DNA of 64,000 nucleotides from Achromobacter xylosoxidans (GTDB lineage: Bacteria; Pseudomonadota; Gammaproteobacteria; Burkholderiales; Burkholderiaceae_B). Every line of letters begins with the position of its first letter. Within the stretch, counting starts at the first letter, position 1. The notes beneath the pieces are model-generated. The model saw only the letters and a program-made list of their open reading frames with translations. It was not told where the DNA came from and did not search any database. Below, piece after piece: positions 47,669 to 55,554 of this stretch. The stretch covers positions 148,603 through 212,602 of the forward strand of contig NZ_MTLG01000067.1 of NCBI RefSeq assembly GCF_002192695.1, in the 5' to 3' direction. A program made the translations under genes and the position numbers.

Positions 47669-49444
47669 ATGAGCAATACCGTTCAAATCAAAGTGCCGGA
47701 CATCGGCGACTTCAAGGAAGTGGAAGTCATCGAAGTGCTGGTCGCCGTGGGCGACACGATCAAGCCCGAGCAGAGCCTGATCACCGTCGAGTCCGACAAG
47801 GCCTCGATGGAAATCCCCGCGTCGCAGGGCGGCGTGGTGAAGTCCATCAACGTGAAGGTCGGCGACAAGGTCGCCGAAGGCACGGTCGTGCTGGAAGTGG
47901 AAGCTGCAGCGGGCGCCGCCGCAGCCGCCGCGCCCGCCGCCAAGGAAGCCCCCAAGGCCGCCGAGGCGCCCAAGCAGGCAGTTCCGGCTGCGGCAGCCGC
48001 GCCCGCCGCGGCCAGCTTCAAGGGCTCGGCCGACGGCGAGTACGACATGCTGGTGCTGGGCGCCGGCCCCGGCGGCTACTCCGCCGCCTTCCGCGCCGCC
48101 GACCTGGGCCTGTCCGTGGTCCTGGTGGAACGCTACGACACCCTGGGCGGCGTCTGCCTGAACGTGGGCTGCATTCCGTCCAAGGCGCTGCTGCACAACG
48201 CCGCCATCATCGACGAAGCCCGCGAGCTGGCCGCCCACGGCATCAGCTTCGGCGAGCCCAAGATCGACCTGGACAAGCTGCGCGGCTACAAGGACAGCGT
48301 GGTCGCCAAGCTGACCGGCGGCCTGGTCGGCATGGCAAAGGCGCGCAAGGTCACCGTGGTGCATGGCGTGGGCGAATTCGCCGACCCCAACCACCTGACC
48401 GTCAAGGCCGCCGACGGCAAGACCCAGACCCTGCGCTTCAAGCAAGCCATCATCGCCGCCGGCAGCCAGTCGGTGAAGCTGCCGTTCCTGCCCCAGGACG
48501 ACCGCATCGTCGACTCCACCGGCGCCTTGCTGCTGCGTGAAGTCCCCAAGAAGATGCTCATCATCGGCGGCGGCATCATCGGCCTGGAAATGGGCACGGT
48601 GTACTCCACGCTGGGCGCGCGCCTGGACGTGGTGGAAATGCTGGACGGCCTGATGCAGGGCGCCGACCGCGACCTGGTCAAGGTATGGCAGAAGAAGAAC
48701 GCCTACCGCTTCGACAACATCATGTTGAAGACCAAGACCGTGGGCGCGGAAGCCAAGAAGGACGGCATTTACGTCAGCTTCGAAGGCGAGGGCGCTCCCA
48801 AGGAGCCGCAACGCTACGACCTGGTGCTGCAAGCCGTGGGCCGCAGCCCCAACGGCAAGAAGATCGGCGCCGACCGCGCCGGCATCGCCGTGACCGACCG
48901 CGGTTTCATCGAGGTCGACCGTCAGATGCGCACCAACGTGCCGCACATCTACGCCATCGGCGACATCGTCGGCCAGCCCATGCTGGCGCACAAGGCCGTG
49001 CATGAAGGCCACGTCGCCGCCGAAGCCGCCGCAGGCCAGAAGTCCTTCTTCGACGCCCGCGTCATTCCGTCGGTGGCCTACACCGATCCGGAAGTGGCCT
49101 GGGTGGGTCTGACGGAAGACGAAGCCAAGAAGCAGGGCATCAAGATCGAGAAGGGCGTGTTCCCCTGGGCCGCCTCCGGCCGCGCCATCGCCAATGGCCG
49201 CGACGAAGGCTTCACCAAGCTCATCTTCGACGCGGAAACGCATCGCATCCTGGGCGGCAGCATCGTCGGCACCCACGCCGGCGACCTGATCAGCGAACTG
49301 GCCCTGGCCGTGGAGATGGGCGCCGACGTCGTCGACATCGCCAAGACCATCCACCCGCACCCGACCCTGGGTGAATCGGTGGGCATGGCTGCCGAAGTCG
49401 CCGAAGGCGTCTGCACCGACTTGCCGCCGATGAAGAAGAAGTAA
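47669..49444 (+). CDS. lpdA: Dihydrolipoamide dehydrogenase E3 with N-terminal lipoyl domain
   Basis: E3 (591 residues) reoxidises dihydrolipoamide with FAD and NAD. Residues 1-80 are a lipoyl domain (K44 in ESDKASME), then an Ala/Pro linker, then the flavoprotein: GAGPGGYSAAFRAADLG, the redox pair GGVCLNVGCIPSKA, the NAD site IIGGGIIGLEMG and the proton-transfer His in HPHPTLGE. The extra lipoyl domain distinguishes it from the enterobacterial Lpd and is known in Alcaligenes and Neisseria relatives. A strong terminator follows. Confidence 0.96.
   Translation: MSNTVQIKVPDIGDFKEVEVIEVLVAVGDTIKPEQSLITVESDKASMEIPASQGGVVKSINVKVGDKVAEGTVVLEVEAAAGAAAAAAPAAKEAPKAAEAPKQAVPAAAAAPAAASFKGSADGEYDMLVLGAGPGGYSAAFRAADLGLSVVLVERYDTLGGVCLNVGCIPSKALLHNAAIIDEARELAAHGISFGEPKIDLDKLRGYKDSVVAKLTGGLVGMAKARKVTVVHGVGEFADPNHLTVKAADGKTQTLRFKQAIIAAGSQSVKLPFLPQDDRIVDSTGALLLREVPKKMLIIGGGIIGLEMGTVYSTLGARLDVVEMLDGLMQGADRDLVKVWQKKNAYRFDNIMLKTKTVGAEAKKDGIYVSFEGEGAPKEPQRYDLVLQAVGRSPNGKKIGADRAGIAVTDRGFIEVDRQMRTNVPHIYAIGDIVGQPMLAHKAVHEGHVAAEAAAGQKSFFDARVIPSVAYTDPEVAWVGLTEDEAKKQGIKIEKGVFPWAASGRAIANGRDEGFTKLIFDAETHRILGGSIVGTHAGDLISELALAVEMGADVVDIAKTIHPHPTLGESVGMAAEVAEGVCTDLPPMKKK
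47690..47900 (+). repeat. Lipoyl-domain DNA repeat, copy 3 (lpdA)
   Basis: Third copy. The protein matches aceF domain 1 through [20 protein letters not shown] and onward with very few changes, far more alike than needed for function, which suggests recent duplication or gene conversion. Confidence 0.74.
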
Positions 49445-49482
49445 GGCATGGGCCGCCCCTAAGCGGGCGGTTCTCCATCCAC

Positions 49483-49529
49483 GCAATAAAAAGCGCCGGC
49501 CCTGTATGGGAGCCGGCGCTTTTTATTGC
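49483..49529. terminator. Terminator of the pyruvate dehydrogenase operon
   Basis: GCAATAAAAAGCGCCGGC (49483-49500) and GCCGGCGCTTTTTATTGC (49512-49529) form an 18-bp stem with A and T runs at either side, so it can act in both directions. A smaller CCGCCC/GGGCGG hairpin precedes it around 49453-49470. Confidence 0.9.
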
Positions 49530-49644
49530 TGGTTCGCGGACTACGCAACAGCCGTCGCTATCTGGATGGCAAATTGCGTAAAGGAAGCGGAAAAGCGGGA
49601 GCGAAAAATTAGAGCGGAAAAGCCAGTCTTGCCGCGCGTGCGCT

Positions 49645-49839
49645 TCAGGCGTGCGTATTGATGCGCGAGCCCAGCGTGGCATCCACGGCCAGCACCGGCA
49701 GCGACTGCATCAGCGTCAAGGCGGTATCCGCTTGCGCATTGAGGGCCTTCTTCAGCACGCGGGCCTGCACTTCCTGCATGAGGTTCGCGTCCTGCAAAGC
49801 CAGGGCGGTATTGACGGTACTGCTGATCGATGCGTCCAT
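49645..49839 (-). CDS. YjfB-like putative motility protein
   Basis: This 64-residue protein (MDASISSTVNTALALQDANL..., with LKKALNAQADTALTLMQSLP in the middle) has the size and pattern of the YjfB family: an amphipathic helix, VxVLKKAxxxQAxxAxxLxxxLP and a C-terminal NT/NTHA. Members are annotated as putative motility proteins; the function is unproven. It has a good ribosome site (GGAGG upstream on the reverse strand is visible at 49862-49868). No sigma-28 promoter was found. Confidence 0.7.
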   Translation of the reverse strand: MDASISSTVNTALALQDANLMQEVQARVLKKALNAQADTALTLMQSLPVLAVDATLGSRINTHA

Positions 49840-49940
49840 GCTCGGGTGTCCTAGTGTGTGGAAGGAGGCTCAAACCGACACCGGATTATCGCGTGGACTG
49901 CGCCGCAATGCACGAGTTTCGTGACCGAAAACACCGGTGC

Positions 49941-50261
49941 TCACGCAGCGACGGTAATCCCCGGCGCATGCGTGCGCCGCGCGGGTTCGACCACGATCTC
50001 CACATGCTGATCCAGCGACACCAAGGCCCGCATCAAACGCTCCAGCGAGATGTTCTGCAGCTTGTAGCGTCGAATCTGCGAAACCTTGGGCTGGGTCATG
50101 CCCGTAAGCGCTGCGGCTTCGATCTGGCTGAGCCCCCGCTGATCGATCAACTCATTGAGCTTGAGCGCCAACGCCGCCTTGGCCGACAGTTCCGCGGCAT
50201 CTTCGAAACCAAGATCCAACAAGACGTTGTCGGTGCCCGTGGAATGTCCTTTACGTGTCAT
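49941..50261 (-). CDS. XRE-type antitoxin, HigA-like
   Basis: The 106-residue protein has a Cro/C1 helix-turn-helix (about 35-90) with LNELIDQRGLSQIEAAALTG and PKVSQIRRYKLQNISLERLM. Its ATG overlaps the last base triplet of the upstream RelE/HigB-like frame (ATGA), the usual toxin-first order of HigBA modules. It would neutralise the toxin and repress the pair. The antitoxin is intact although the toxin frame is interrupted. Confidence 0.85.
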   Translation of the reverse strand: MTRKGHSTGTDNVLLDLGFEDAAELSAKAALALKLNELIDQRGLSQIEAAALTGMTQPKVSQIRRYKLQNISLERLMRALVSLDQHVEIVVEPARRTHAPGITVAA

Positions 50262-50605
50262 TGCGAACTCCTGCCGGACTCATGCCGAGCCAAAACCGCC
50301 TTCACGCGCTTCTCGATGAGCGCGATATCCGGCTGCGGCGTAGCGATGCCGGACTTGGACTTCTTCTGGAAAGCATGCAACACATGGACCGCGTCAGCCA
50401 CGCGCACGGTATAGACAGCCCGAAACGTATCGCCGAGATAGTCATCCACCAGCTCGTACACGCGCGGCCCCAACCCTTTCCAAGGCTTGGCGGTGACTGG
50501 CATGCCGCCCAACTGAACGACGAACAGCGCCACGCCCAGGTCTTTCTGGACTTCGAGGGGAAACTTCTTGAAGTCCTTCTTGCTGGCGCCCTCCTAGTAC
50601 AGCAT
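50258..50605 (-). pseudogene. HigB/RelE-like toxin with an amber codon at position 4
   Basis: Read from ATG 50605-50603 the frame goes Met-Leu-Tyr-TAG-Glu-Gly-Ala-Ser-Lys-Lys and then continues open to 50258. Relatives of this phage-derived Gp49/HigB-like family normally have an aromatic residue (Trp) before the ExxSKKD stretch, so TGG probably became TAG (50594-50596). The rest is intact: LGGMPVTAKPWKGLGPRVYE, FRAVYTVRVADAVHVLHAFQ and KKSKSGIATP. The only downstream in-frame start is a GTG that would remove the first helix and strand. The toxin is therefore probably inactive unless the TAG is read through. Confidence 0.78.
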
Positions 50606-50619
50606 CTTTCTATCCACGA

Positions 50620-50639
50620 TTATATCCGTTCAGATATAA
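50620..50639. promoter_or_regulatory. Candidate operator of the toxin-antitoxin pair
   Basis: TTATATC-CGTTCA-GATATAA is a perfect 7-bp dyad 15 bases upstream of the toxin ATG, in a locally AT-rich promoter region. Such dyads are bound by HigA-type antitoxins for autoregulation. Confidence 0.6.
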
Positions 50640-50987
50640 ACAACAAGCCCCTCCAACCGCAGCCCGCCAAGTACTGAAAAGCCAGGCCGAACGATCTGGT
50701 GAGCGGGGATGCGTGCAGGACAGATGCGTAGGCCAGTCTTGCCATGGCTGCGGGCTGCGATAGCCGCGCAGCAGGCAGGATAGGCGTACGCAGTTCAACG
50801 TTGTGGCGGACAGGGACGGTTTCAGCACTGGCCGCGGGATCGGCGGGGCTGTCGTGCGTTGCGGCGTGCTTGGGATACCGGCCGGCCGGCACCGGCCGAG
50901 CCAGGCTCAGGCCCGGTGCAATTCAGGCAATGGCTGCGGCGCGGTGGCGCAGGCGCATGCGGCAGCCTTGAAGGAAGGCCCGCAGCT
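50640..50987. other. 348-base stretch without a supported gene
   Basis: Open frames exist on both strands, but none has a ribosome site, recognisable motif or normal amino-acid composition. The left end is the promoter side of the toxin-antitoxin pair. GC-rich near-repeats of GGCCGG occur around 50880-50900. Nothing else is seen. Confidence 0.4.
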
Positions 50988-51851
50988 TCATGGCCGGTTC
51001 GGGCATTCCTTGATGGTGCCCCACGCGCGATTAGGCTCACAGAACTGATTGCGGGCGGCCCAGGCGCAGTCGGGGCGATCAAAAAAGCCCAGCGTTGCGC
51101 AACGCGCCAACTCGTTTCTCAGCTCGCCTACCCAGGCCGTAGGATCTTCGGCGGGGATTTCGGTCACGCGCAAGGTGGACCTGGGCGCGGCGCTGACAGT
51201 GTTCGTCGTGTCCGGTGCCGCGCGCGGCGCTGCCGCATGCTCATGCTGTGCAGGCGAGGCGGGCTGTGGATCGGCAGGCGCCGGCTCAGAAGCGGGACTG
51301 GACTCAGGTTGGAGTTCTGCGGGACCTGGATTCGAACGCGAATCCGAATCCGAACCGGCTGCTTGTGTTGCCGGCGCCACCGATGTCGGTTCGGGCTGAC
51401 CGAATACAGGCCCTGCGTTCGAGCTTGGTGCGGGCGTCAAAGGCACCCGTACCGGGCCGGCAGCCGTGGCGCCGGAAACCGCCGTATTCGGCGAACTCCA
51501 AGACACCACCAACAGCACCAGCGCACCGTAGATCGCCAGCGTATACAGCACGGTCAACGTGGCATAACCCACCCGCTTACCCGTGATTGGCCGCGCGTCT
51601 TCGCGTCCCACCAGGGCGCGCCAGCCAACCAGCGCGGCGCCAGGCGCCGAAATCAACCACCAGAACATCCGTCGCAGCGGACCGGGCTCCTGTGGAGCGG
51701 GCGCGCCCTGTGCCTGCGCAACCAGCAATTCGCGCAAGGCGCGGTTCTCTTCGCGCAGACGCAGGGTCTGCTCGTCCATCGGCGCCTGGGTATCTGGATC
51801 CGGGATGCTGCCGTGCTGCGTAGCGAGTGGATCGGGGGGCGTCGCGGTCAT
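50988..51851 (-). CDS. Single-span membrane protein with Pro/Ala-rich linker, unknown function
   Basis: The 287-residue protein has a short acidic N terminus, a predicted coiled coil (about 26-50, MDEQTLRLREENRALRELLV), a cytoplasmic basic stretch and one membrane span near 95-117 (LYTLAIYGALVLLVVSW). A long Ser/Pro/Ala/Glu-rich linker (about 120-220) follows, then a compact C-terminal domain with several Cys (ARCATLGFFDRPDCAWAARN, then QFCEPNRAWGTIKECPN). The C-terminal part is probably periplasmic and disulfide-bonded. I do not recognise the family. Confidence 0.72.
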   Translation of the reverse strand: MTATPPDPLATQHGSIPDPDTQAPMDEQTLRLREENRALRELLVAQAQGAPAPQEPGPLRRMFWWLISAPGAALVGWRALVGREDARPITGKRVGYATLTVLYTLAIYGALVLLVVSWSSPNTAVSGATAAGPVRVPLTPAPSSNAGPVFGQPEPTSVAPATQAAGSDSDSRSNPGPAELQPESSPASEPAPADPQPASPAQHEHAAAPRAAPDTTNTVSAAPRSTLRVTEIPAEDPTAWVGELRNELARCATLGFFDRPDCAWAARNQFCEPNRAWGTIKECPNRP

Positions 51852-52152
51852 GTTGTGAAAACTATAGATACAAAATCGTGCAGTCGCGAGTATGAGGCAA
51901 TCGGCGCAAGTGAAAAAGGGGAATAGTCTGAAAAAATGGGCCTAGATTGGGACTCGGGCGCCCCTGGGGCTGTAACACACCCCGAGTGTTCCGTCGTGCC
52001 GTGCTGCGGCTCGGGCGGACGGCCAGCGGTTCGGCGCTACTGCGAGTCCTCGCTAATACCCGTCGATTTGGCCGCTATTCGCGGGATTTTCTTGACGATA
52101 GGGCTGTTAACGTGGCTCCTCCATTTTTCCGCCCATGCTTTCAGGAGTTCCC
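51852..52152. other. 301-base region before the methyltransferase gene
   Basis: This divergent intergenic stretch has no supported gene. A TTGACG at 52093 lacks a matching -10 box, and a TAAT...GCCGCTAT pair at 52057-52077 has the wrong spacing for sigma-28. A ribosome site AGGAG is at 52143-52147. Confidence 0.35.
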
Positions 52153-53763
52153 GTGGACGCCACCATCCCCGTTTCGTCCGACGACGACAGCGCCAACCAG
52201 GAAATCGCTCGCCAGTACGACGAGCGGCCGTATGCCTCGGAGGCGTTTTACTATTCCTCCCCCGCACATATCCAGGCAGTTGCACACCTGTACGGCGTGA
52301 CCGCGCCTGCGCCCCATCGCGCGAGAGTGCTGGAAATCGGCTGCGCGGCAGGCGGGAACCTCCTGCCATTCGCGTTGGCCTATCCTGATGCGGAGGTGGT
52401 AGGGGTCGACCTCTCGCCGGTGCAGATCGAGGCGGGCCGGCGGGTACTGGCGCGCACAGGCGTGAAGAACCTGACGCTGCATGCCATGAGCCTGACCGAT
52501 ATCGGGCCGGAGTTCGGCAAGTTTGATTACATCATTGCGCACGGCGTTTTCAGCTGGATCCCTCCAGCTGTGCGCGAAGCGCTGATGAAGCTGAGCCATA
52601 CCAACCTAACTGAAGAAGGCGTGGCCTACATCAGCTACAACACGTACCCAGGCTGGAAGGCGGGAGACATCATTCGGGATGCCATGACTTTGCATGCGCA
52701 TGGACTGACCTCAGGCAAGGAGCGTGTGGAGTCGGCCCGGGCGGTGATCAACATGTTCAAGCAGGGGACGGCAGGCAGCAATACGCTGGGTGCGGCGCTC
52801 GGCAAGATCACTCATGCCCTGGATCGCTTGCCGGACTATTACCTCGAACACGAATACCTTGAGACCTTCAATTCACCGTGCTACCTGGTCGAATTTGCCG
52901 ACCTCGCCATGCGCAGTGGGTTGGACCACATGGGAGATGCCCAACCCCAGCTGGAAATTTCGGCAAATTATGGGCAGAACGTGCAATTGAATCTGAGCCT
53001 CACCGCAATTGGTCAGCCCAGGTTGGTCCGTCAGCAATACCTGGATTTTCTCGTCGGACAGAACTTCCGCAAGAGCCTGCTGGTGCAGCTCTCGCGCCAA
53101 GCCGAAATGCTGCATCAGCCCGACCCGGCTCGAGCCAGCGCGCTCCGCCTGGCTGCGCACTTTGACAAGGTGGATGCACCCGCCGATGTTTCCTCCCAGC
53201 CTGGTGAGCAATGGTTGCGCGATCAGAATGGAGTCATGCTGTGTGCCGACAATGCGGCAACGTTGGCTGTCACGGACCTGCTGTCGCAGACATGGCCTCG
53301 TTCGTTGACGGTGGCAGAGATTGTTGACCGTATCGACTTGCCCGCTGCCGACATCGAACGGGCTTGGTTGCATCTGGTCTCCGTCGGGCGGGTATTGCTT
53401 GCGCAGGACCAGACTCCCTACGATGCCATGCCGCAAGACATGGCGCCCAGCTTGATACCCGGTATCGTGGCGTTGCTTGATGCAAAGGCTGGGGATGATA
53501 ACCAAGTGGCGCCTTCGAACCTCTGGCATTGCCCCGTCTACTGGACGCCCGATGCCGTGCAATTCTGGACCATGCGTCAGATGGACGGCCAGCGCAACGA
53601 CGCCGCGTTGAGCAAGCTGCTGCGCGATGCATGGCAACAAGGGATTGTGTCGGGGCCCAATGGGGAAAGCTTGAAGGGCCAACGCAATCTTGACGCCTTG
53701 GCACAGCGTTTCATCAGGACGCTATTGGAAATCTTGCGCCATCACGCGTTGCGGCTTTCCTGA
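52153..53763 (+). CDS. SAM methyltransferase with C-terminal regulatory domain
   Basis: The 536-residue protein starts with a class I methyltransferase domain (about 35-220: motif I VLEIGCAAGGNLLPFALAYP, acidic end of strand 2 VVGVDLSP, YIIAHGVFSWIP). A long C-terminal region (about 230-530) matches the methyltransferase regulatory domain pattern. GTG 52153 is preferred to ATG 52135 because AGGAG sits five bases before it and downstream of that ATG. It lies next to flagellin but on the opposite strand, with its own terminator. Substrate unknown; flagellin or another surface polymer is possible. Confidence 0.84.
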   Translation: MDATIPVSSDDDSANQEIARQYDERPYASEAFYYSSPAHIQAVAHLYGVTAPAPHRARVLEIGCAAGGNLLPFALAYPDAEVVGVDLSPVQIEAGRRVLARTGVKNLTLHAMSLTDIGPEFGKFDYIIAHGVFSWIPPAVREALMKLSHTNLTEEGVAYISYNTYPGWKAGDIIRDAMTLHAHGLTSGKERVESARAVINMFKQGTAGSNTLGAALGKITHALDRLPDYYLEHEYLETFNSPCYLVEFADLAMRSGLDHMGDAQPQLEISANYGQNVQLNLSLTAIGQPRLVRQQYLDFLVGQNFRKSLLVQLSRQAEMLHQPDPARASALRLAAHFDKVDAPADVSSQPGEQWLRDQNGVMLCADNAATLAVTDLLSQTWPRSLTVAEIVDRIDLPAADIERAWLHLVSVGRVLLAQDQTPYDAMPQDMAPSLIPGIVALLDAKAGDDNQVAPSNLWHCPVYWTPDAVQFWTMRQMDGQRNDAALSKLLRDAWQQGIVSGPNGESLKGQRNLDALAQRFIRTLLEILRHHALRLS

Positions 53764-53787
53764 GCGCGCCTACCGCCAGATCAATCC

Positions 53788-53813
53788 GGCGCCTCTATGA
53801 GGCGCCTTTTTTT
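53788..53813 (+). terminator. Terminator of the methyltransferase gene
   Basis: GGCGCCT-CTATG-AGGCGCC followed by TTTTTTTA is a compact, strong forward terminator 24 bases after the stop. Confidence 0.9.
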
Positions 53814-53828
53814 ATGAATGATGTAAAC

Positions 53829-53863
53829 AAAAAAACGCCCGCGCGGTGAGGCGGCGGGCGTTT
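53829..53863 (-). terminator. Terminator of the flagellin gene
   Basis: On the reverse strand AACGCCCGC, an 11-base loop and GCGGGCG precede TTTTTTTG, a typical intrinsic terminator 54 bases after the fliC stop. Confidence 0.88.
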
Positions 53864-53916
53864 CGTTGCCATGAGCCGGCAGGGCATGCGCCCATCCGGC
53901 ATTTGGCTATTGGTGC

Positions 53917-55131
53917 TTAGCGCAGCAGCGACAGCACGTTCTGCGGAACCTGGTTGGCCTGGGCCAGGACCGAGGTGCCGGCCTGTTGCAGGATCTGGTT
54001 CTTGGTCATGTTCGACACTTCGGTCGCGTAGTCCGAATCTTCGATGCGCGAACGGGCTGCGGACAGGTTCGTGATCGTGTTGTTCAGGTTGGCAACGGTC
54101 GATTCGAAGCGGTTCTGCAGGGCGCCCAGCGTGCTACGCAGCGAATCAACGCTCGCCAGTGCCTTGTCCATGGTGGCCAGCGCGTTGGTGGTCGAGCCTT
54201 GCACCAGCGAACCGAAACTGACCGTCTTGCCGTCGGGGGTGAACGTGGCGGTGCCCGCTACTGCGGTGAAATCAGCCTTGGCCGGATCCAGGGCGATGTA
54301 GTACGAGCCCGTCTTGGTGTCGTCGATGTTGAAGCCGGAGGCCTTCAATGCAGCCGATTCAGCAGCGCCGTTTGCAGTGATGTTCACCTTGGCGAACCAG
54401 TTGCCCGAATCGTCCTGATAGGCGTCCGCTTCCAGAGCGACGCTACCGGCCGCCACGCCCAGGCGGGCGCTCAGGTCGGCTGCAAAAGTGCCGCCAGCGA
54501 CGCCGAGCTTGGTGACTGCGGTGCTGTCGCCGTAGTTGGCCTTGATTTGAGCCTTCTGCGCGGCGGTCGTACCGTCGACCTTGGTGGCGGTGCCCTTCAC
54601 GCCGTTGACGTTGAAGCCTTGCAGGCCCAGCGTGGAAGCGGTGATTTCCTTCAGATCGATGTCGATGGTTTCGCCGTCGTTGGCGCCGACTTGAATCTTC
54701 AGGGTGCTGTCCTTGGCCAGGACCTTCACGCCGTTGAACTGGGTCTGGGCCGACACGCGGTCGATTTCTTCCAGGCGCTGCTTGATTTCGTCCTGGATCG
54801 AGTTCAGGTCGGTGCCGGAGTTCGTGCCGTTGGTGGCTTGCACGGACAGTTGGCGGATGCGCTGCAGGTTGTTGTTGATTTCGTTCAGCGCGCCTTCGGT
54901 CGTCTGAGCGATCGAGATGCCGTCGTTGGCGTTGCGGGCGGCTTGGGTCAGGCCCTTGACGTTCGCGGTGAAGCGGTTGGCGATGGCCTGGCCGGCGGCG
55001 TCGTCCTTGGCGCTGTTGATGCGCAGACCCGACGACAGACGCTCGATGGCGCTGCCCAGAGCCGATTGCGACTTGTTCAGGTTGTTTTGAGCAACCAGCG
55101 AGAGATAGTTGGTATTGATGACTGCAGCCAT
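53917..55131 (-). CDS. fliC: Flagellin
   Basis: FliC (404 residues) is the filament subunit exported by the flagellar type III apparatus. Conserved D0/D1 ends are present: MAAVINTNYLSLVAQNNLNK, LSSGLRINSAKDDAAGQAIA and LQRIRQLSVQATNGTNSG at the start, and LSAARSRIEDSDYATEVSNM plus QQAGTSVLAQANQVPQNVLS at the end. The middle (about 170-310) is the variable surface domain. ATG 55131 has GGGAG upstream; a longer frame to 55176 is not needed. The LQRIRQLSVQ region is the TLR5-recognised segment. Driven by a sigma-28 promoter. Confidence 0.97.
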   Translation of the reverse strand: MAAVINTNYLSLVAQNNLNKSQSALGSAIERLSSGLRINSAKDDAAGQAIANRFTANVKGLTQAARNANDGISIAQTTEGALNEINNNLQRIRQLSVQATNGTNSGTDLNSIQDEIKQRLEEIDRVSAQTQFNGVKVLAKDSTLKIQVGANDGETIDIDLKEITASTLGLQGFNVNGVKGTATKVDGTTAAQKAQIKANYGDSTAVTKLGVAGGTFAADLSARLGVAAGSVALEADAYQDDSGNWFAKVNITANGAAESAALKASGFNIDDTKTGSYYIALDPAKADFTAVAGTATFTPDGKTVSFGSLVQGSTTNALATMDKALASVDSLRSTLGALQNRFESTVANLNNTITNLSAARSRIEDSDYATEVSNMTKNQILQQAGTSVLAQANQVPQNVLSLLR

Positions 55132-55242
55132 GTTCAGGCTCCCAAGAGAGAAAGGCTTCTTCAAACTGGGCAGCAAGGCCGCCCACTGGTGTTAACGGGA
55201 AAGTTCGTCGACTTTGTGTCTAGGAATCTCTCCGTTGCCAGG

Positions 55243-55269
55243 ATTACGGCAGTCCAAAATCAATCTTTA
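55243..55269 (-). promoter_or_regulatory. Sigma-28 (FliA) promoter of fliC
   Basis: On the reverse strand TAAAGATT (55269-55262), an 11-base spacer and GCCGTAAT (55250-55243) closely match the flagellar consensus TAAAGTTT-N11-GCCGATAA. The predicted start lies near 55235, leaving a leader of about 105 bases. Confidence 0.85.
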
Positions 55270-55457
55270 GCGCTATTTCGCGAAAGTCGACATTTTTCTT
55301 CTGTCCGAAGGGATGGGGCCGTTGCCTGGCCTGAGGCCAGGCTGCTCAAGCCGCTGCGCTTATATAGTGCAAGGACGCAAGTCTTCATCGTTCCTACAGT
55401 CGGACGGATGTAGAGAGCGCGTGTCCGCGGTCTTTCATGTGTGGTCGGCGCGCAATG

Positions 55458-55482
55458 TAAAACGGACGCGAGGCGCGTCCGT
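55458..55482 (-). terminator. Terminator of fliA
   Basis: On the reverse strand ACGGACGCG-CCT-CGCGTCCGT followed by TTTAC forms a strong stem about 70 bases after the fliA stop. Confidence 0.8.
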
Positions 55483-55554
55483 CATGTTCAGGGGCCTTGG
55501 CGGCCAGGGCTGTCGCGGCAAAGGCGTTCCGGCGCGTGCCGAGCTTGCGCCTAT

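Larger units (their letters stand above)
55132..55554. other. 423-base fliA-fliC intergenic region
   Basis: No gene is supported here. The region holds the fliA terminator (55458-55482), the sigma-28 promoter of fliC (55243-55269) and a flagellin leader of about 105 bases. The rest shows nothing convincing. Confidence 0.6.

Noticed and set aside
43094..49486. A reverse-strand open frame of about 2,130 codons antisense to aceE-aceF-lpdA
   Set aside because: It is the mirror of strongly GC-biased third codon positions on the forward strand; its product is His/Gly/Val/Arg-rich without domains, while the forward genes are unmistakable.
50620..50892. A 90-codon reverse-strand frame upstream of the toxin
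   Set aside because: It has no ribosome site, no motif and covers the toxin operator; composition looks like non-coding DNA.
52057..52077. A sigma-28-like TAAT...GCCGCTAT before the methyltransferase
   Set aside because: The spacing between the boxes is about two bases too short and the -35 box is weak.
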